From positions 1-40,005 of the forward strand of contig CADCNV010000010.1 of the NCBI GenBank assembly GCA_902802825.1: a DNA stretch of 40,005 nucleotides. Direction: 5' to 3'. This document shows positions 15,593 to 23,043 of this stretch, in pieces; the first letter of the stretch is position 1; every line of letters starts with the position of its first letter. The notes under the pieces were generated by a model. It searched no databases. It was not told where the DNA came from and was given only the letters and a program-made list of their open reading frames with translations. The stretch is from an uncultured bacterium. GTDB taxonomy: Bacteria > Cyanobacteriota > Vampirovibrionia > Gastranaerophilales > Gastranaerophilaceae. The translations under genes were made by a program, and so were the position numbers.

Positions 15593-16711
15593 TTACAAAT
15601 CCTTTAATTTATAGAACGAATATATTGCGAACATAAAAGCCGCCGTCGGAACAATAGCAGTGATATAAGGTGATAAAATACCTTTCTCCGCTAACATGTC
15701 GAAAAACGGCAAAGTAATATAATAAATAAAGACACACCCTATACCAATAGTAAAACCGACAAGCCGCTGTTCTCTTGGTTTACTAAAGCCCAATAGGCAT
15801 CCTAATATTGCAAGCAAAACTCCGACTAATGGAGTCAAAAATCTTTGAAGATATTTATTTAACATATAATTATATTCTTCTTCAAGATTTTCCTGCTTCA
15901 ATAATTTCAGGTATTTGTACATTCTTTTATTGGAAATGTCACGTTCTTTTAATACAGAATAATTCATTAGTATAAAGGCATTTTGCGCAGATTCTTTATC
16001 TAAAATATCAATTTTGTCTTTATGACCAATATCAATATAAATTCCGTCATTAGAAATTTTGTATGTAGAAACATCTTCAAGAGTCCATTTATCATCAGCA
16101 GCATAACCCTTTTTTGCCAAATAAATATTTGTAAGTTGATGTACATCCTGATATATTCTGTTTGAGAAATCAAGAACGGTAATATATTCCATATCACGTC
16201 CTATTGCTCTTGAAATAACAACAGCAAGTAACGGGTGCCCTGATTTATCTTTTTGAGTATAAATATATTGAGCATGCATTATATCACCACGGATTGCGCG
16301 AATTTGACTTTCGGCATACGGCGTTCCTTTCCCTTCCAAAAAGAAACATATACTTGAAAAGAACATCGCAAAAATAACAACCGGAACAACAATTCGCTGA
16401 AACGACATACCGACGGCACGGAATATAGTCATTTCCGAATCCTTACTTAATTTATCAAAAGTAAATAAGGTTCCCAAAAGTAACCCGACAGGAATTGCCT
16501 TATCTACGATTTTAGGCAACTCGAAAACCAAAAGTTTCATTGCAGTTTTAAAATCATAACGGCCATCAAGGGCATCACCTATTGTATTTAAAAGAATTTC
16601 CGGAGCAATCCAGACAATCGTAAATAACAAAACTGCCGCTATTGTTGCACCTGCAACCTGCCTGAAAATATATTTATCATAAATTGAGATTTTTGGGAAT
16701 TTTATATTCAT
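15593..16711 (-). CDS. LPS export permease, LptF/LptG (YjgP/YjgQ) family
   Basis: The 372-aa protein begins KISIYDKYIFRQVAGATIAAVLLFT, the typical family start. It has membrane helices near residues 18-40, 58-80 and 100-122, a periplasmic beta-jellyroll region (~130-275), and three C-terminal helices from about 290 (PLVGVLLAILGCLLGFS), 317 and 345. A conserved cytoplasmic coupling stretch, DKLSKDSEMTIFRAVGMS, lies near residue 86. With LptB and a partner permease it lifts LPS from the inner membrane onto the transenvelope bridge. Only one such permease is encoded here, so the protein may pair with a partner elsewhere or form a homodimer. It overlaps lptB by one base (TAATG). Confidence 0.9.
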   Translation of the reverse strand: MNIKFPKISIYDKYIFRQVAGATIAAVLLFTIVWIAPEILLNTIGDALDGRYDFKTAMKLLVFELPKIVDKAIPVGLLLGTLFTFDKLSKDSEMTIFRAVGMSFQRIVVPVVIFAMFFSSICFFLEGKGTPYAESQIRAIRGDIMHAQYIYTQKDKSGHPLLAVVISRAIGRDMEYITVLDFSNRIYQDVHQLTNIYLAKKGYAADDKWTLEDVSTYKISNDGIYIDIGHKDKIDILDKESAQNAFILMNYSVLKERDISNKRMYKYLKLLKQENLEEEYNYMLNKYLQRFLTPLVGVLLAILGCLLGFSKPREQRLVGFTIGIGCVFIYYITLPFFDMLAEKGILSPYITAIVPTAAFMFAIYSFYKLKDL

Positions 16712-17436
16712 TATAATTTGAAATCCTCACCCAAATAATGTTTTTTAGCAATAGGATCAACAGCAACATCTTTACTTCTTCCCTGAATTTTAATTTTACC
16801 GTCAAAAATTACATATGCTCTGTCTGTAATAGATAGTGTTGCCTTAGGATTGTGGTCGGTAATTAATACCCCTAAACCCTTATCTATAGATAATCTTCTG
16901 ATATTTTCCTTAATTTCACCAATTGCAATAGGGTCAATACCCGTAAACGGTTCATCAAGAAGAATAAAATCAGGGCTTGCTGCCAACGCACGGGCAAGTT
17001 CTACTCTTCGGCGTTCGCCCCCTGACAGGGATATAGCTGCTTCTTTTCTCAATCGTGTCATCCCAAATTCATCTAATAATTCTTCTAATTTTTTATGCTT
17101 TTCATCCTGAGTTAATTTATCATTCATCTGAAGAACAAGTTTTAGGTTATCTTCAACAGATAAACTTCTGAAACTTGAGGCCTCCTGCGGCAAATAACCG
17201 ATACCCAAACGTGATCTGATATGCATCGGGCGAGTAGTAATTTCCTGACCTTCAAGGAATACATGACCTTTATTCGGTTTTACAAGTCCGACAATCATAT
17301 AGAATGTTGTAGTTTTACCGGCACCGTTAGGCCCAAGCAGACCGACTACCTCACCTTTATTTACCTCGAAAGACACATCATTTACAACACGTCTGTCGCC
17401 ATATATTTTTACAAGATTTTTTGCCTCTATTCTCAT
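16711..17436 (-). CDS. lptB: LPS export ABC transporter ATPase LptB
   Basis: LptB powers extraction of LPS from the inner membrane. The 241-aa product has Walker A GPNGAGKTT near residue 36, a Q-loop in IGYLPQEASSFRSLSVEDN, the LSGGERRRVELARAL signature near 138, Walker B FILLDEPFTGIDP near 158 and the switch histidine in LITDHNPKATL near 192. The PQE-(A/S)SIFR-type Q-loop and the FTGIDP sequence identify LptB among ABC ATPases. AAGGGGAT precedes the ATG. It heads the operon lptB - lptF/G - NAGPA. Confidence 0.96.
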   Translation of the reverse strand: MRIEAKNLVKIYGDRRVVNDVSFEVNKGEVVGLLGPNGAGKTTTFYMIVGLVKPNKGHVFLEGQEITTRPMHIRSRLGIGYLPQEASSFRSLSVEDNLKLVLQMNDKLTQDEKHKKLEELLDEFGMTRLRKEAAISLSGGERRRVELARALAASPDFILLDEPFTGIDPIAIGEIKENIRRLSIDKGLGVLITDHNPKATLSITDRAYVIFDGKIKIQGRSKDVAVDPIAKKHYLGEDFKL

Positions 17437-17540
17437 TTTATCCCCTTTTGTTATTCTATAATTTTACACCCTAAATCCAATAATGCAAATAAATTAAGGG
17501 ACTGAGATTCAGACCGGAGATACTAATTATACTCTATAAT

Positions 17541-17572
17541 CTTATTGCCTTACCGCCTTAGTATCTTAGTGC
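17541..17572. repeat. Octamer tandem repeat, four units
   Basis: Read on the minus strand this is four consecutive 8-mers, GCACTAAG, ATACTAAG, GCGGTAAG and GCAATAAG, with strict 8-nt period and a conserved TAAG. The same unit recurs as five copies at 20905-20944 and a partial at 21040-21049. It lies about 105 nt upstream of lptB, within its presumed leader. Confidence 0.7.
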
Positions 17573-17575
17573 CAT

Positions 17576-17609
17576 AAAAAAAGAAAGTCTCATCAATTTG
17601 ATAAGACTT
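17576..17609 (-). terminator. Leftward intrinsic terminator or attenuator upstream of lptB
   Basis: On the minus strand AAGTCTTATCAA pairs with TTGATGAGACTT (one G-U), followed by TCTTTTTTTAT. It sits 25 nt downstream of a minus-strand promoter (17635-17663) and about 140 nt upstream of lptB. It therefore either ends a very short RNA or attenuates lptB operon transcription. Confidence 0.7.
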
Positions 17610-17634
17610 ATAAATATACATTTACCCCACACGC

Positions 17635-17663
17635 ATGTTAACATAACAAAATTTCATTGTCAA
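17635..17663 (-). promoter_or_regulatory. Minus-strand promoter upstream of the leader terminator
   Basis: TTGACA (17663-17658) is perfect. After 17 nt comes TAACAT (17640-17635), preceded by TG-T, making an extended -10. The predicted start is near 17628, so transcription enters the hairpin terminator at 17609 almost at once and would run on to lptB on read-through. Confidence 0.55.
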
Positions 17664-17851
17664 GTATAATGAATATTTATATTGACTTATTATTTAATTA
17701 AACGGTTGAAGGGTCGAGTGGTTGTTTCGGGCTTATTTTATCCTTGGAGAGAAAAAAATTACAATGCAAAGGATGAGCATTAGAAATTCAAGAGAGGGTT
17801 TTACCACACATGACCCTCTCCCGCCTGGCAGCCGCCTCCCCCAAAGGGAAA

Positions 17852-17882
17852 GAAAAAATAAAGTCGGCGTAAAAACGCCGAC
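17852..17882 (-). terminator. Possible terminator of the 110-aa gene
   Basis: GTCGGCGT (17863-17870) pairs perfectly with ACGCCGAC (17875-17882) over a 4-nt loop. On the minus strand the hairpin is followed by a T-rich stretch (17862-17852). It lies 86 nt downstream of the 110-aa gene's stop. Confidence 0.45.
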
Positions 17883-17898
17883 CTACATTGTTTATTTT

Positions 17899-17950
17899 TG
17901 TTGGGTTCCACCCAACCTACTGCTCGGTTGGGCAAGTATGCCCAACCTAC
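17899..17950. repeat. Pair of dispersed GGTTGGG palindromes
   Basis: The first palindrome (17899-17920) has arms GTTGGGT and ACCCAAC around a short loop (TCC in the centre). The second (17926-17950) has arms GGTTGGGC and GCCCAACC around AAGTAT. Both forms recur near 35.35-35.69 kb in the same window, so this is a dispersed intergenic repeat family. Confidence 0.75.
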
Positions 17951-17967
17951 AATTCTCAACCTACAAG

Positions 17968-18300
17968 CTATCCGTTTAAGTCAACTGTCCGATCAGAGAT
18001 CACTTTCCTAATTTCTTCTCCTGTCTCAGGATCAACTAAAACAATTGATTTACTTGGAATAGCAACAGATTTATTGGCTTTTTCCGCTGCTTTCCCGGTT
18101 GCTTGTGCAATAGCATTTGGTGATGCATTGGCTAATGCTTTTACTGCCGCATCTGCGTGAGCTTCAGCTGCGGCTCTTGCGGCGAACAAAGAATTCGGTT
18201 TATTATCAACAACGCCTGCTATAACCCTGCGCTGACCATTTGTTCCTAAAGTATCAACAGTTTTTGGAAGCATACCACCATCACCTTGAATTCGATTCAT
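17968..18300 (-). CDS. Alanine-rich hypothetical protein, 110 aa
   Basis: The ATG at 18300 is preceded by AAAGGAG at good spacing. The product starts MNRIQGDGGMLPKTVD. It has a central alanine-rich helix (residues ~40-80, with ARAAAEAHADAAVKAL and a second Ala-rich stretch) and ends in a short beta-type tail (SIVLVDPETGEEIRKV). There is no signal peptide or membrane segment. I recognise no family. It stands alone between repeat-rich spacers and divergent from the flagellar rod genes, which begin 333 nt away on the other strand. Confidence 0.7.
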   Translation of the reverse strand: MNRIQGDGGMLPKTVDTLGTNGQRRVIAGVVDNKPNSLFAARAAAEAHADAAVKALANASPNAIAQATGKAAEKANKSVAIPSKSIVLVDPETGEEIRKVISDRTVDLNG

Positions 18301-18581
18301 AATTAAAACTCCTTTCGTATTTTATACTCTCAAAAATCAATCTCTGATATCTGTATAAAAACAATTATCCCGAAAGGATTGCCCCGCCCCACCATACCAT
18401 ATCATATCATATCGCAGATTATAAGTGAGTTTAAGCCATTTTTAATCTGAGTTTACAATTCGTAATATTGGCGCAATTTTTGTAATTTTTATTGAAATTT
18501 TGTTTTTGTTGACTTTTACTTTTTCATCATTAAAACATATTCAAAACTACATTAAACAGATGATTTTTCATTAATAACAAT
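18301..18581. other. AT-rich spacer with a pentanucleotide repeat
   Basis: No gene is seen between the 110-aa gene and the flagellar operon. A short tandem repeat of CATA(C/T), four units, occupies 18393-18412. A TTGACT near 18510 has no good -10 at 17 nt. The remainder is AT-rich sequence without clear structure, up to the sigma-28-like site at 18582. Confidence 0.5.
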
Positions 18582-18608
18582 TAATAATCATGACAAATTA
18601 TCCGATAA
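18582..18608 (+). promoter_or_regulatory. Sigma-28 (FliA/SigD)-like promoter of the flagellar rod operon
   Basis: TAAT (18582-18585) and TCCGATAA (18601-18608) are exactly 15 nt apart. The -10 matches seven of eight bases of GCCGATAA and the -35 three of four of TAAA. It lies 25 nt upstream of the first flagellar gene, with AGAGG as the ribosome-binding site between them. Confidence 0.6.
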
Positions 18609-18633
18609 TGTAGATAAGAAGTAGAGGTAGATA

Positions 18634-19332
18634 ATGAAAATTAACGGCGGAATATTTTACAACGAAAACGGCTTAACGAATTCCATCAGAGCGATGCATT
18701 TGCAAAGCGAATTACTCGGCATCAGAAACGAAAATGTCGGGGGTTTTGACAAAGTCGGCTATCAAAGAAAAGAACCGGTTGTTTCATCATTTACGGAATT
18801 TATGGGAGTTCACGCACTCTCGACAACTGTTGATGATAAGGTCGGGCGTATATCAATTTCCGATAATCCGCTTGATATTGCTATCGCAAATAAAGGATAT
18901 TTTCAGGTAGATACCGGCAACGGAATAAAATTGACCCGTGACGGCAGATTTAAAGTGGGTTCTGACGGCTCATTGCTGACACTTGAAGATGCTCAGGTTC
19001 TTTCTGATGCCGGAATCCCTATTAAGCTGCCGTTTATTCCGCAAAATCTCAGACACATAAAAGTAGATATCAACGGCAAAATAAGTATTTTCAATGAAGA
19101 AACTCACGAGTTTAAAAAAGTAGCTCGCCTTGGAGTTGTGGATGCAAACGGACTTGTAGTAATGGAACCGAATATAAAACAGGGCTACAACGAATATTCC
19201 AATGTTTCATTACAGGAAGAATTTATAAAAATGATGCCTATAATGAAGAATTTTGATGCAAACAGACAAATGTTTATGCTTCAAAATTCGGTATTAGGTA
19301 AAGCAATATCTCAATTGAGTTCAGCATCATAA
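18634..19332 (+). CDS. Flagellar hook-basal body protein, FlgF/FlgG family
   Basis: This 232-aa rod protein has the N-terminal helix typical of the family, but its usual NLAN(V/A)xTxGFK motif is altered to RNENVGGFDKVGYQRK. The central motif ISDNPLDIAIANKGYFQV followed by LTRDGRFKVGSDGSLL is the classic FlgF/FlgG D1 signature. The C-terminal helix contains NVSLQEEFIKMM. It is shorter than typical FlgF or FlgG (~250-260 aa). Being first of two adjacent members, and the more divergent, it is the better candidate for the proximal rod protein FlgF; that assignment is inference. It has a sigma-28-like promoter and is followed after 17 nt by the next rod gene. Confidence 0.85.
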   Translation: MKINGGIFYNENGLTNSIRAMHLQSELLGIRNENVGGFDKVGYQRKEPVVSSFTEFMGVHALSTTVDDKVGRISISDNPLDIAIANKGYFQVDTGNGIKLTRDGRFKVGSDGSLLTLEDAQVLSDAGIPIKLPFIPQNLRHIKVDINGKISIFNEETHEFKKVARLGVVDANGLVVMEPNIKQGYNEYSNVSLQEEFIKMMPIMKNFDANRQMFMLQNSVLGKAISQLSSAS

Positions 19333-19349
19333 GTATAGAAAGGTAGAAG

Positions 19350-20066
19350 ATGTATAACTTTCAGGCAATAATTTCAAAAGGTACAAATAATGCGTTAGTA
19401 CAATTCGAACGATTCGGTATGCTTGCGCATAATCTTTCAAACGTTGATACAAACGGATACAAAAAACAAACTTTTGAGCAGATATTAAAAGAAGACGGAT
19501 ATCTCACAGGGGCAATCCGTAATGACAATAAACAGGGCTCTATAAGAGTTACTGAAAATCCTTATGATGTTGCAATAGACGGCCCCGGTTACATTCCTGT
19601 GACTTCACCTTCAGGACAAGTTCAATATACCCGTGACGGGGCATTCAGAACAGGCAAAGACGGATATTTGATAACAAGTGACGGCTGGCTTGTCGGTGAC
19701 GGAATAAAAATTCCGGCAAACTGTCTGAAATTTGAAATCAAGAAAAACGGCGATGTTGTTTATTACAATTTCCACGGCGATGAAGCAAAAAAAATCGGTC
19801 ATATTCCGCTTATAAGATTTGAAAATCCTGACGGAATGGAAAGAACAGACATGAACAGATTAATACCGACCGAAGATTCAGGGCGTGCATACATGGTTAA
19901 AGACCACGATTGTTTTAAGCAGGCCTGCCTTGAAAGAGGTAACGTCAGCGTATATGAATCTGCTAATGAGCTTTTAAGATTGAATGCATCAATGCTTGCG
20001 AGTATGCAAATACTTAAAGCCGCAGATCAAATGTATAACAAAGCAATTAACATAAGAGAAGCATAG
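19350..20066 (+). CDS. Flagellar rod protein, FlgG-like
   Basis: The 238-aa product has the canonical NLSNVDTNGYKKQTFE motif near residue 28 and VTENPYDVAIDGPGYIPV near 70. YTRDGAFRTGKDGYLITSDGW follows, and the C-terminal NVSVYESANELLRLNASM...AADQMYNKAI helix ends the protein. FlgG polymerises as the distal rod through the peptidoglycan and outer membrane rings. It is somewhat shorter than the usual 260 aa. It sits between the FlgF-like gene and flgB, each within 20 nt, so the four genes form one operon. Confidence 0.88.
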   Translation: MYNFQAIISKGTNNALVQFERFGMLAHNLSNVDTNGYKKQTFEQILKEDGYLTGAIRNDNKQGSIRVTENPYDVAIDGPGYIPVTSPSGQVQYTRDGAFRTGKDGYLITSDGWLVGDGIKIPANCLKFEIKKNGDVVYYNFHGDEAKKIGHIPLIRFENPDGMERTDMNRLIPTEDSGRAYMVKDHDCFKQACLERGNVSVYESANELLRLNASMLASMQILKAADQMYNKAINIREA

Positions 20067-20075
20067 AGGTAAAAA

Positions 20076-20423
20076 ATGTATACACCGTTAGACAGTATGG
20101 GTAGAGTTTCATTAATGATGGACCTGATAGCACAAAAACAGCGTGCATTGGGTTCAAACATTGCAAACGTTGACACTCCCGGATACATCAGACAGGATAT
20201 TGATTTCAGCCAATATTTGAGTACGATGAACAGTCCGCTTGAAACAAGATTGTCAGAAAAACTCGGCCCATCTGCTATTGCGACAGAAAGAACCGAAGAA
20301 CCGGTAAATTCCGCAAATGAATTATTAAAAATTCAGGAAAATGCAATTTTGTATTCAATGGCAACACGCAGAATGTCTAACATTATCACAGAAATGAAAA
20401 CCGTAATAAACGTCGGTAAATAA
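20076..20423 (+). CDS. flgB: Flagellar basal-body rod protein FlgB
   Basis: FlgB forms the proximal rod near the MS ring. The N-terminal helix and SNIANVDTPGYIRQDIDF near residue 27 are the family signature. The C-terminal helix (ELLKIQENAILYSMATRRMSNIITEMKTVI) is the paired rod helix, with its conserved early NxxLL-type turn. At 115 aa it is slightly shorter than the usual ~130. It follows the FlgG-like gene by 9 nt. Confidence 0.92.
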   Translation: MYTPLDSMGRVSLMMDLIAQKQRALGSNIANVDTPGYIRQDIDFSQYLSTMNSPLETRLSEKLGPSAIATERTEEPVNSANELLKIQENAILYSMATRRMSNIITEMKTVINVGK

Positions 20424-20446
20424 TAATCCGTAAGGAGGCAAATAAA

Positions 20447-20890
20447 ATGGGTATATTTGAATCAATAGATATAGGAGGGAACGCATTAAGAGTTCACGGC
20501 AAAAGAATCGATATTCACGCAAAGAATATCGCAAACCTTGATACTCCAAACTATGTCAGAAAAATCCCTGTTTTAAATGCAACAGATGATATGTCATTTC
20601 ACGGATTACTGAACACAATGAAAGAAGACGTTTTTGGAGTCGGAACACTGCCTTATGCACAAGGCGGCGTAAATTTTGCAGGAGTAGTTGAAGATCCGAC
20701 TTTAGGACAAAAAATATATCAGCCGGGGCACCCTGATGCCGATGAAAACGGATATATAAGAACATCAAACGTAAATGCAATGGTTGACATTGCAGACGCA
20801 CTTATGGCTCAGAGAGCTTATGAAGCAAACCTTGCACTTGTAAACGTAACAAAATCAATGGCTCAAAAAGCAGTAGAAATCGGAAGATAG
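20447..20890 (+). CDS. flgC: Flagellar basal-body rod protein FlgC
   Basis: FlgC is a proximal rod subunit. KNIANLDTPNYVRKIPV near residue 27 is the rod signature. The C-terminal PGHPDADENGYIRTSNVNAMVDIADAL followed by AQRAYEANLALVN is diagnostic of FlgC. The length of 147 aa is normal. AAGGAGG precedes the ATG. It ends the operon: fliE, which often follows, is absent and the next 170 nt hold octamer repeats. Confidence 0.95.
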   Translation: MGIFESIDIGGNALRVHGKRIDIHAKNIANLDTPNYVRKIPVLNATDDMSFHGLLNTMKEDVFGVGTLPYAQGGVNFAGVVEDPTLGQKIYQPGHPDADENGYIRTSNVNAMVDIADALMAQRAYEANLALVNVTKSMAQKAVEIGR

Positions 20891-20904
20891 CTTTTATTTA
20901 AGAC

Positions 20905-20944
20905 AGTAAGGCAGTAAGGCACTAAGATACTAAGGCACTAAGGG
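20905..20944. repeat. Octamer tandem repeat, five units
   Basis: Five consecutive 8-mers with a conserved TAAG core: AGTAAGGC twice, then ACTAAGAT, ACTAAGGC and ACTAAGGG. The same family is at 17541-17572 in the opposite orientation, and a single unit at 21040-21049. It sits between the convergent flgC and hldE genes. Confidence 0.75.
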
Positions 20945-21060
20945 ATTTAAGTGTAAGTTGGAATTTCTACCCCAACATCGTTTTTAGGTCGCTTAGATTT
21001 TAAGTTCTTCACATGGATTATAAAAGCAGTAATGCAGGAAGGCACTAAGTTCATATCGAG

Positions 21061-21528
21061 TTATCGTCTTATCGCCTTAATGACATTCGTGGTTGATTTT
21101 CCTTCAACAAATGTAATAAATTCAACTTTTGTGTTATTTTTGCGCATAATATCTGCTTCAGGGAGAGTTTCCATTGTATAATCAGCACCTTTTGTGTAAA
21201 CATCCGGTTTAATTTCGTCAAGCAGATTTGCAGGAGAATCTTCATCAAACATCACAACATAATCAACACATGATAATGCACAAAGAATTTCGGCTCTGTC
21301 ATTTTCGTTATTAATTGGGCGCCCTTCACCCTTTATACTGCGAACGGATTTATCAGAATTCAAAAGCACAATGCAATAATCAGCAAAAGACTTTGTTTTT
21401 TGTAAATACCTTACATGCCCGACGTGCAGAATATCAAAACAACCGTTTGTTGTTACAACCGTTTTGCCGCTCTTATGCAATTTATCAACAAAATCTGCTA
21501 TATGCTCTCTTTTTATAATCTGACCCAT
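21061..21528 (-). CDS. D-glycero-beta-D-manno-heptose 1-phosphate adenylyltransferase (RfaE2/HldE C-terminal type)
   Basis: This enzyme makes ADP-heptose from heptose-1-phosphate for the LPS inner core. The nucleotidyltransferase motif GCFDILHVGHVRYLQ, with the catalytic HxGH, is near residue 35. LLNSDKSVRSIKGEGRPINNENDRAEIL and YTKGADYTMETLPE follow, and STTNVIKAIR ends the protein, all as in the C-terminal half of HldE. The kinase half is absent, so it is the stand-alone form. I chose the ATG at 21528 (155 aa) because GAGGTG lies just upstream; the ATG at 21561 adds 11 unlikely residues. It lies 33 nt after the HNH-like gene on the same strand. WaaA is encoded nearby, supporting heptose-containing LPS. 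Confidence 0.9.
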   Translation of the reverse strand: MGQIIKREHIADFVDKLHKSGKTVVTTNGCFDILHVGHVRYLQKTKSFADYCIVLLNSDKSVRSIKGEGRPINNENDRAEILCALSCVDYVVMFDEDSPANLLDEIKPDVYTKGADYTMETLPEADIMRKNNTKVEFITFVEGKSTTNVIKAIRR

Positions 21529-21561
21529 ATTTACACCTCGTTTTGAATAATTATAACACAA

Positions 21562-22986
21562 TTATTCGTATAGTTTACTTATATCCAACTTTATTCTGTT
21601 TTCTTCAGGCGAAATATCATATATGGTCTGAGCAAAATCTTCAATATAAGATTTGTCTATTTTTTTATTTTTATGTGCCTTACTTACTTTCTCAAAGCAT
21701 CCTTGTTTGTACAGTTCAATCAATCTGTCGATATATTTTTGGCAATTTTCTCTGGTTTCCGGGTGCATTCTAACCCATGCATCAAAATAAATATTAGTTT
21801 TTTGTCTGTTGATTTCAGCCCCGCAAAGACCATAGTTAGAAAGCCGGTTCGCCCCGCCATTTTTCTTGGCGACTAAATGATCAACAGAGCAAACTCCACC
21901 CATCAGCATATTTGCACCGATTTTATCGTTTTTTTCATCAGCAAATTTTACAATAAACGCGGAAACATTCTGTTTTGATGTCGGTAATTTTTCTGCGACA
22001 TCAGAAAATTGCTGAGCAAATTTTCTGTTTTTTAATTTTCTTGTAATCTTCTTTAATTCGTGAATAAATGATTTTCTCTCAAAACTTGCAAATGCAGGGA
22101 ACCCATGGATTTTTGCACTTGTATTTTCGAGTAAACGAATCAAATCTTCATTATTTCGCAATGGAGATACATCGAAAAATTTTTTAAATTCAGCAAGATT
22201 TGAAGAATTACGTTTCAAAATTTCCGGTTGCATCTGCATTTCTAATTTCTTTTTTATATTGCGTCCGTATATTCTTTGCCCCTTTGGCTCGTTATGAAAG
22301 ATTTTACCGGCAATAGAAATTAATTTGTCCATCGAATGTATTTCATGACCATTGCCTTTATATTGCATATCTTCACCTATACGCTTTAATTTATACAAAA
22401 ACTCACGTTCACTAAATGGCAGCACAACAGGGTCGTTTAACAATCTTTTAGTTGTAATATTCATAAGCTCAGAAAATTCCGCGTACAAATCCTTTGGCAA
22501 ATCACATGCAAGACGCATAATTTCTTCAAACACGGGCTGCTGCGCCCTTAATAATGCTTTTTTATGCTTAGGATAAAGTTCTTTTAGTGTTTGAGAAAGA
22601 GTATAATTCGGATGCTTATGAGAAAATTTTGATAAAATTTTTAGAAATTCCTTGTCTGCAGGCAACATTGTATTTTCATAATTCGAAACAATTTTTACAA
22701 TTTTTTCTATCGGCTTACTGAAAACACCACTCCTTTGCATACTTTCGAGCGTTTTTGAATCAAGCAGCTTAAGCCCCGTATACATATCAATGACCCCATA
22801 TGCAGACAAACGTTTTAAAATATCCCCGCCATGCGATATACCACTAAAACTTATTGTATCAGTCATAAGAGGGCTATTCAAACGCAGCCCTGCCTGCTCC
22901 GAATCTTTTGATTTTACAGGATTTTGCCTGATTGATCCGGTCGGAACAAAATTTAAATAATTTAAATTCACGCAACTTACATTCAC
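21562..22986 (-). CDS. HNH-nuclease-like protein of unknown role, 474 aa
   Basis: The C-terminal third contains a candidate HNH motif: Asp369-His370 (VDHLVAKKNGG), Asn384 in RLSNYGLCGAEIN, Asn393 and Lys396. This spacing resembles beta-beta-alpha-metal nucleases, although the usual flanking zinc cysteine pairs are incomplete. Residues 1-70 are polar, with a TISFSG motif near residue 45. Residues ~70-350 are basic and predicted helical, with no recognised domain. There is no signal peptide. The start is a GTG at 22986 without a good Shine-Dalgarno, so the exact N-terminus is uncertain. It could be a mobile-element-type or effector nuclease, but no partner gene supports a particular system. It sits between a YhiN-type flavoprotein and hldE on the same strand. 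Confidence 0.6.
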   Translation of the reverse strand: MNVSCVNLNYLNFVPTGSIRQNPVKSKDSEQAGLRLNSPLMTDTISFSGISHGGDILKRLSAYGVIDMYTGLKLLDSKTLESMQRSGVFSKPIEKIVKIVSNYENTMLPADKEFLKILSKFSHKHPNYTLSQTLKELYPKHKKALLRAQQPVFEEIMRLACDLPKDLYAEFSELMNITTKRLLNDPVVLPFSEREFLYKLKRIGEDMQYKGNGHEIHSMDKLISIAGKIFHNEPKGQRIYGRNIKKKLEMQMQPEILKRNSSNLAEFKKFFDVSPLRNNEDLIRLLENTSAKIHGFPAFASFERKSFIHELKKITRKLKNRKFAQQFSDVAEKLPTSKQNVSAFIVKFADEKNDKIGANMLMGGVCSVDHLVAKKNGGANRLSNYGLCGAEINRQKTNIYFDAWVRMHPETRENCQKYIDRLIELYKQGCFEKVSKAHKNKKIDKSYIEDFAQTIYDISPEENRIKLDISKLYE

Positions 22987-23043
22987 ATTTAAATTAATGC
23001 ATAGAAAAAAATTATTTTGCTGAAATATTAATAAAGTTTTACC

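Larger units (their letters stand above)
17664..17967. other. Gene-free spacer with hairpins and palindromes
   Basis: No credible gene is seen here. It holds an 8-bp stem GAGAGGGT/ACCCTCTC (17792-17820) and a hairpin GTCGGCGT-AAAA-ACGCCGAC (17863-17882). On the minus strand the latter is followed by TTTATTTTTT, so it may terminate the 110-aa gene ending at 17968. Two GGTTGGGT-type palindromes (17899-17950) are also present. The plus-strand open frame across 17722-17979 is simply a reading through these repeats. Confidence 0.6.

Noticed and set aside
17722..17979. Plus-strand 85-codon open frame ending in the repeat region
   Set aside because: It has no upstream ribosome-binding site, reads straight through hairpins and dispersed palindromes, and its translation (GSRLPQRER type) is what such repeats give by chance.
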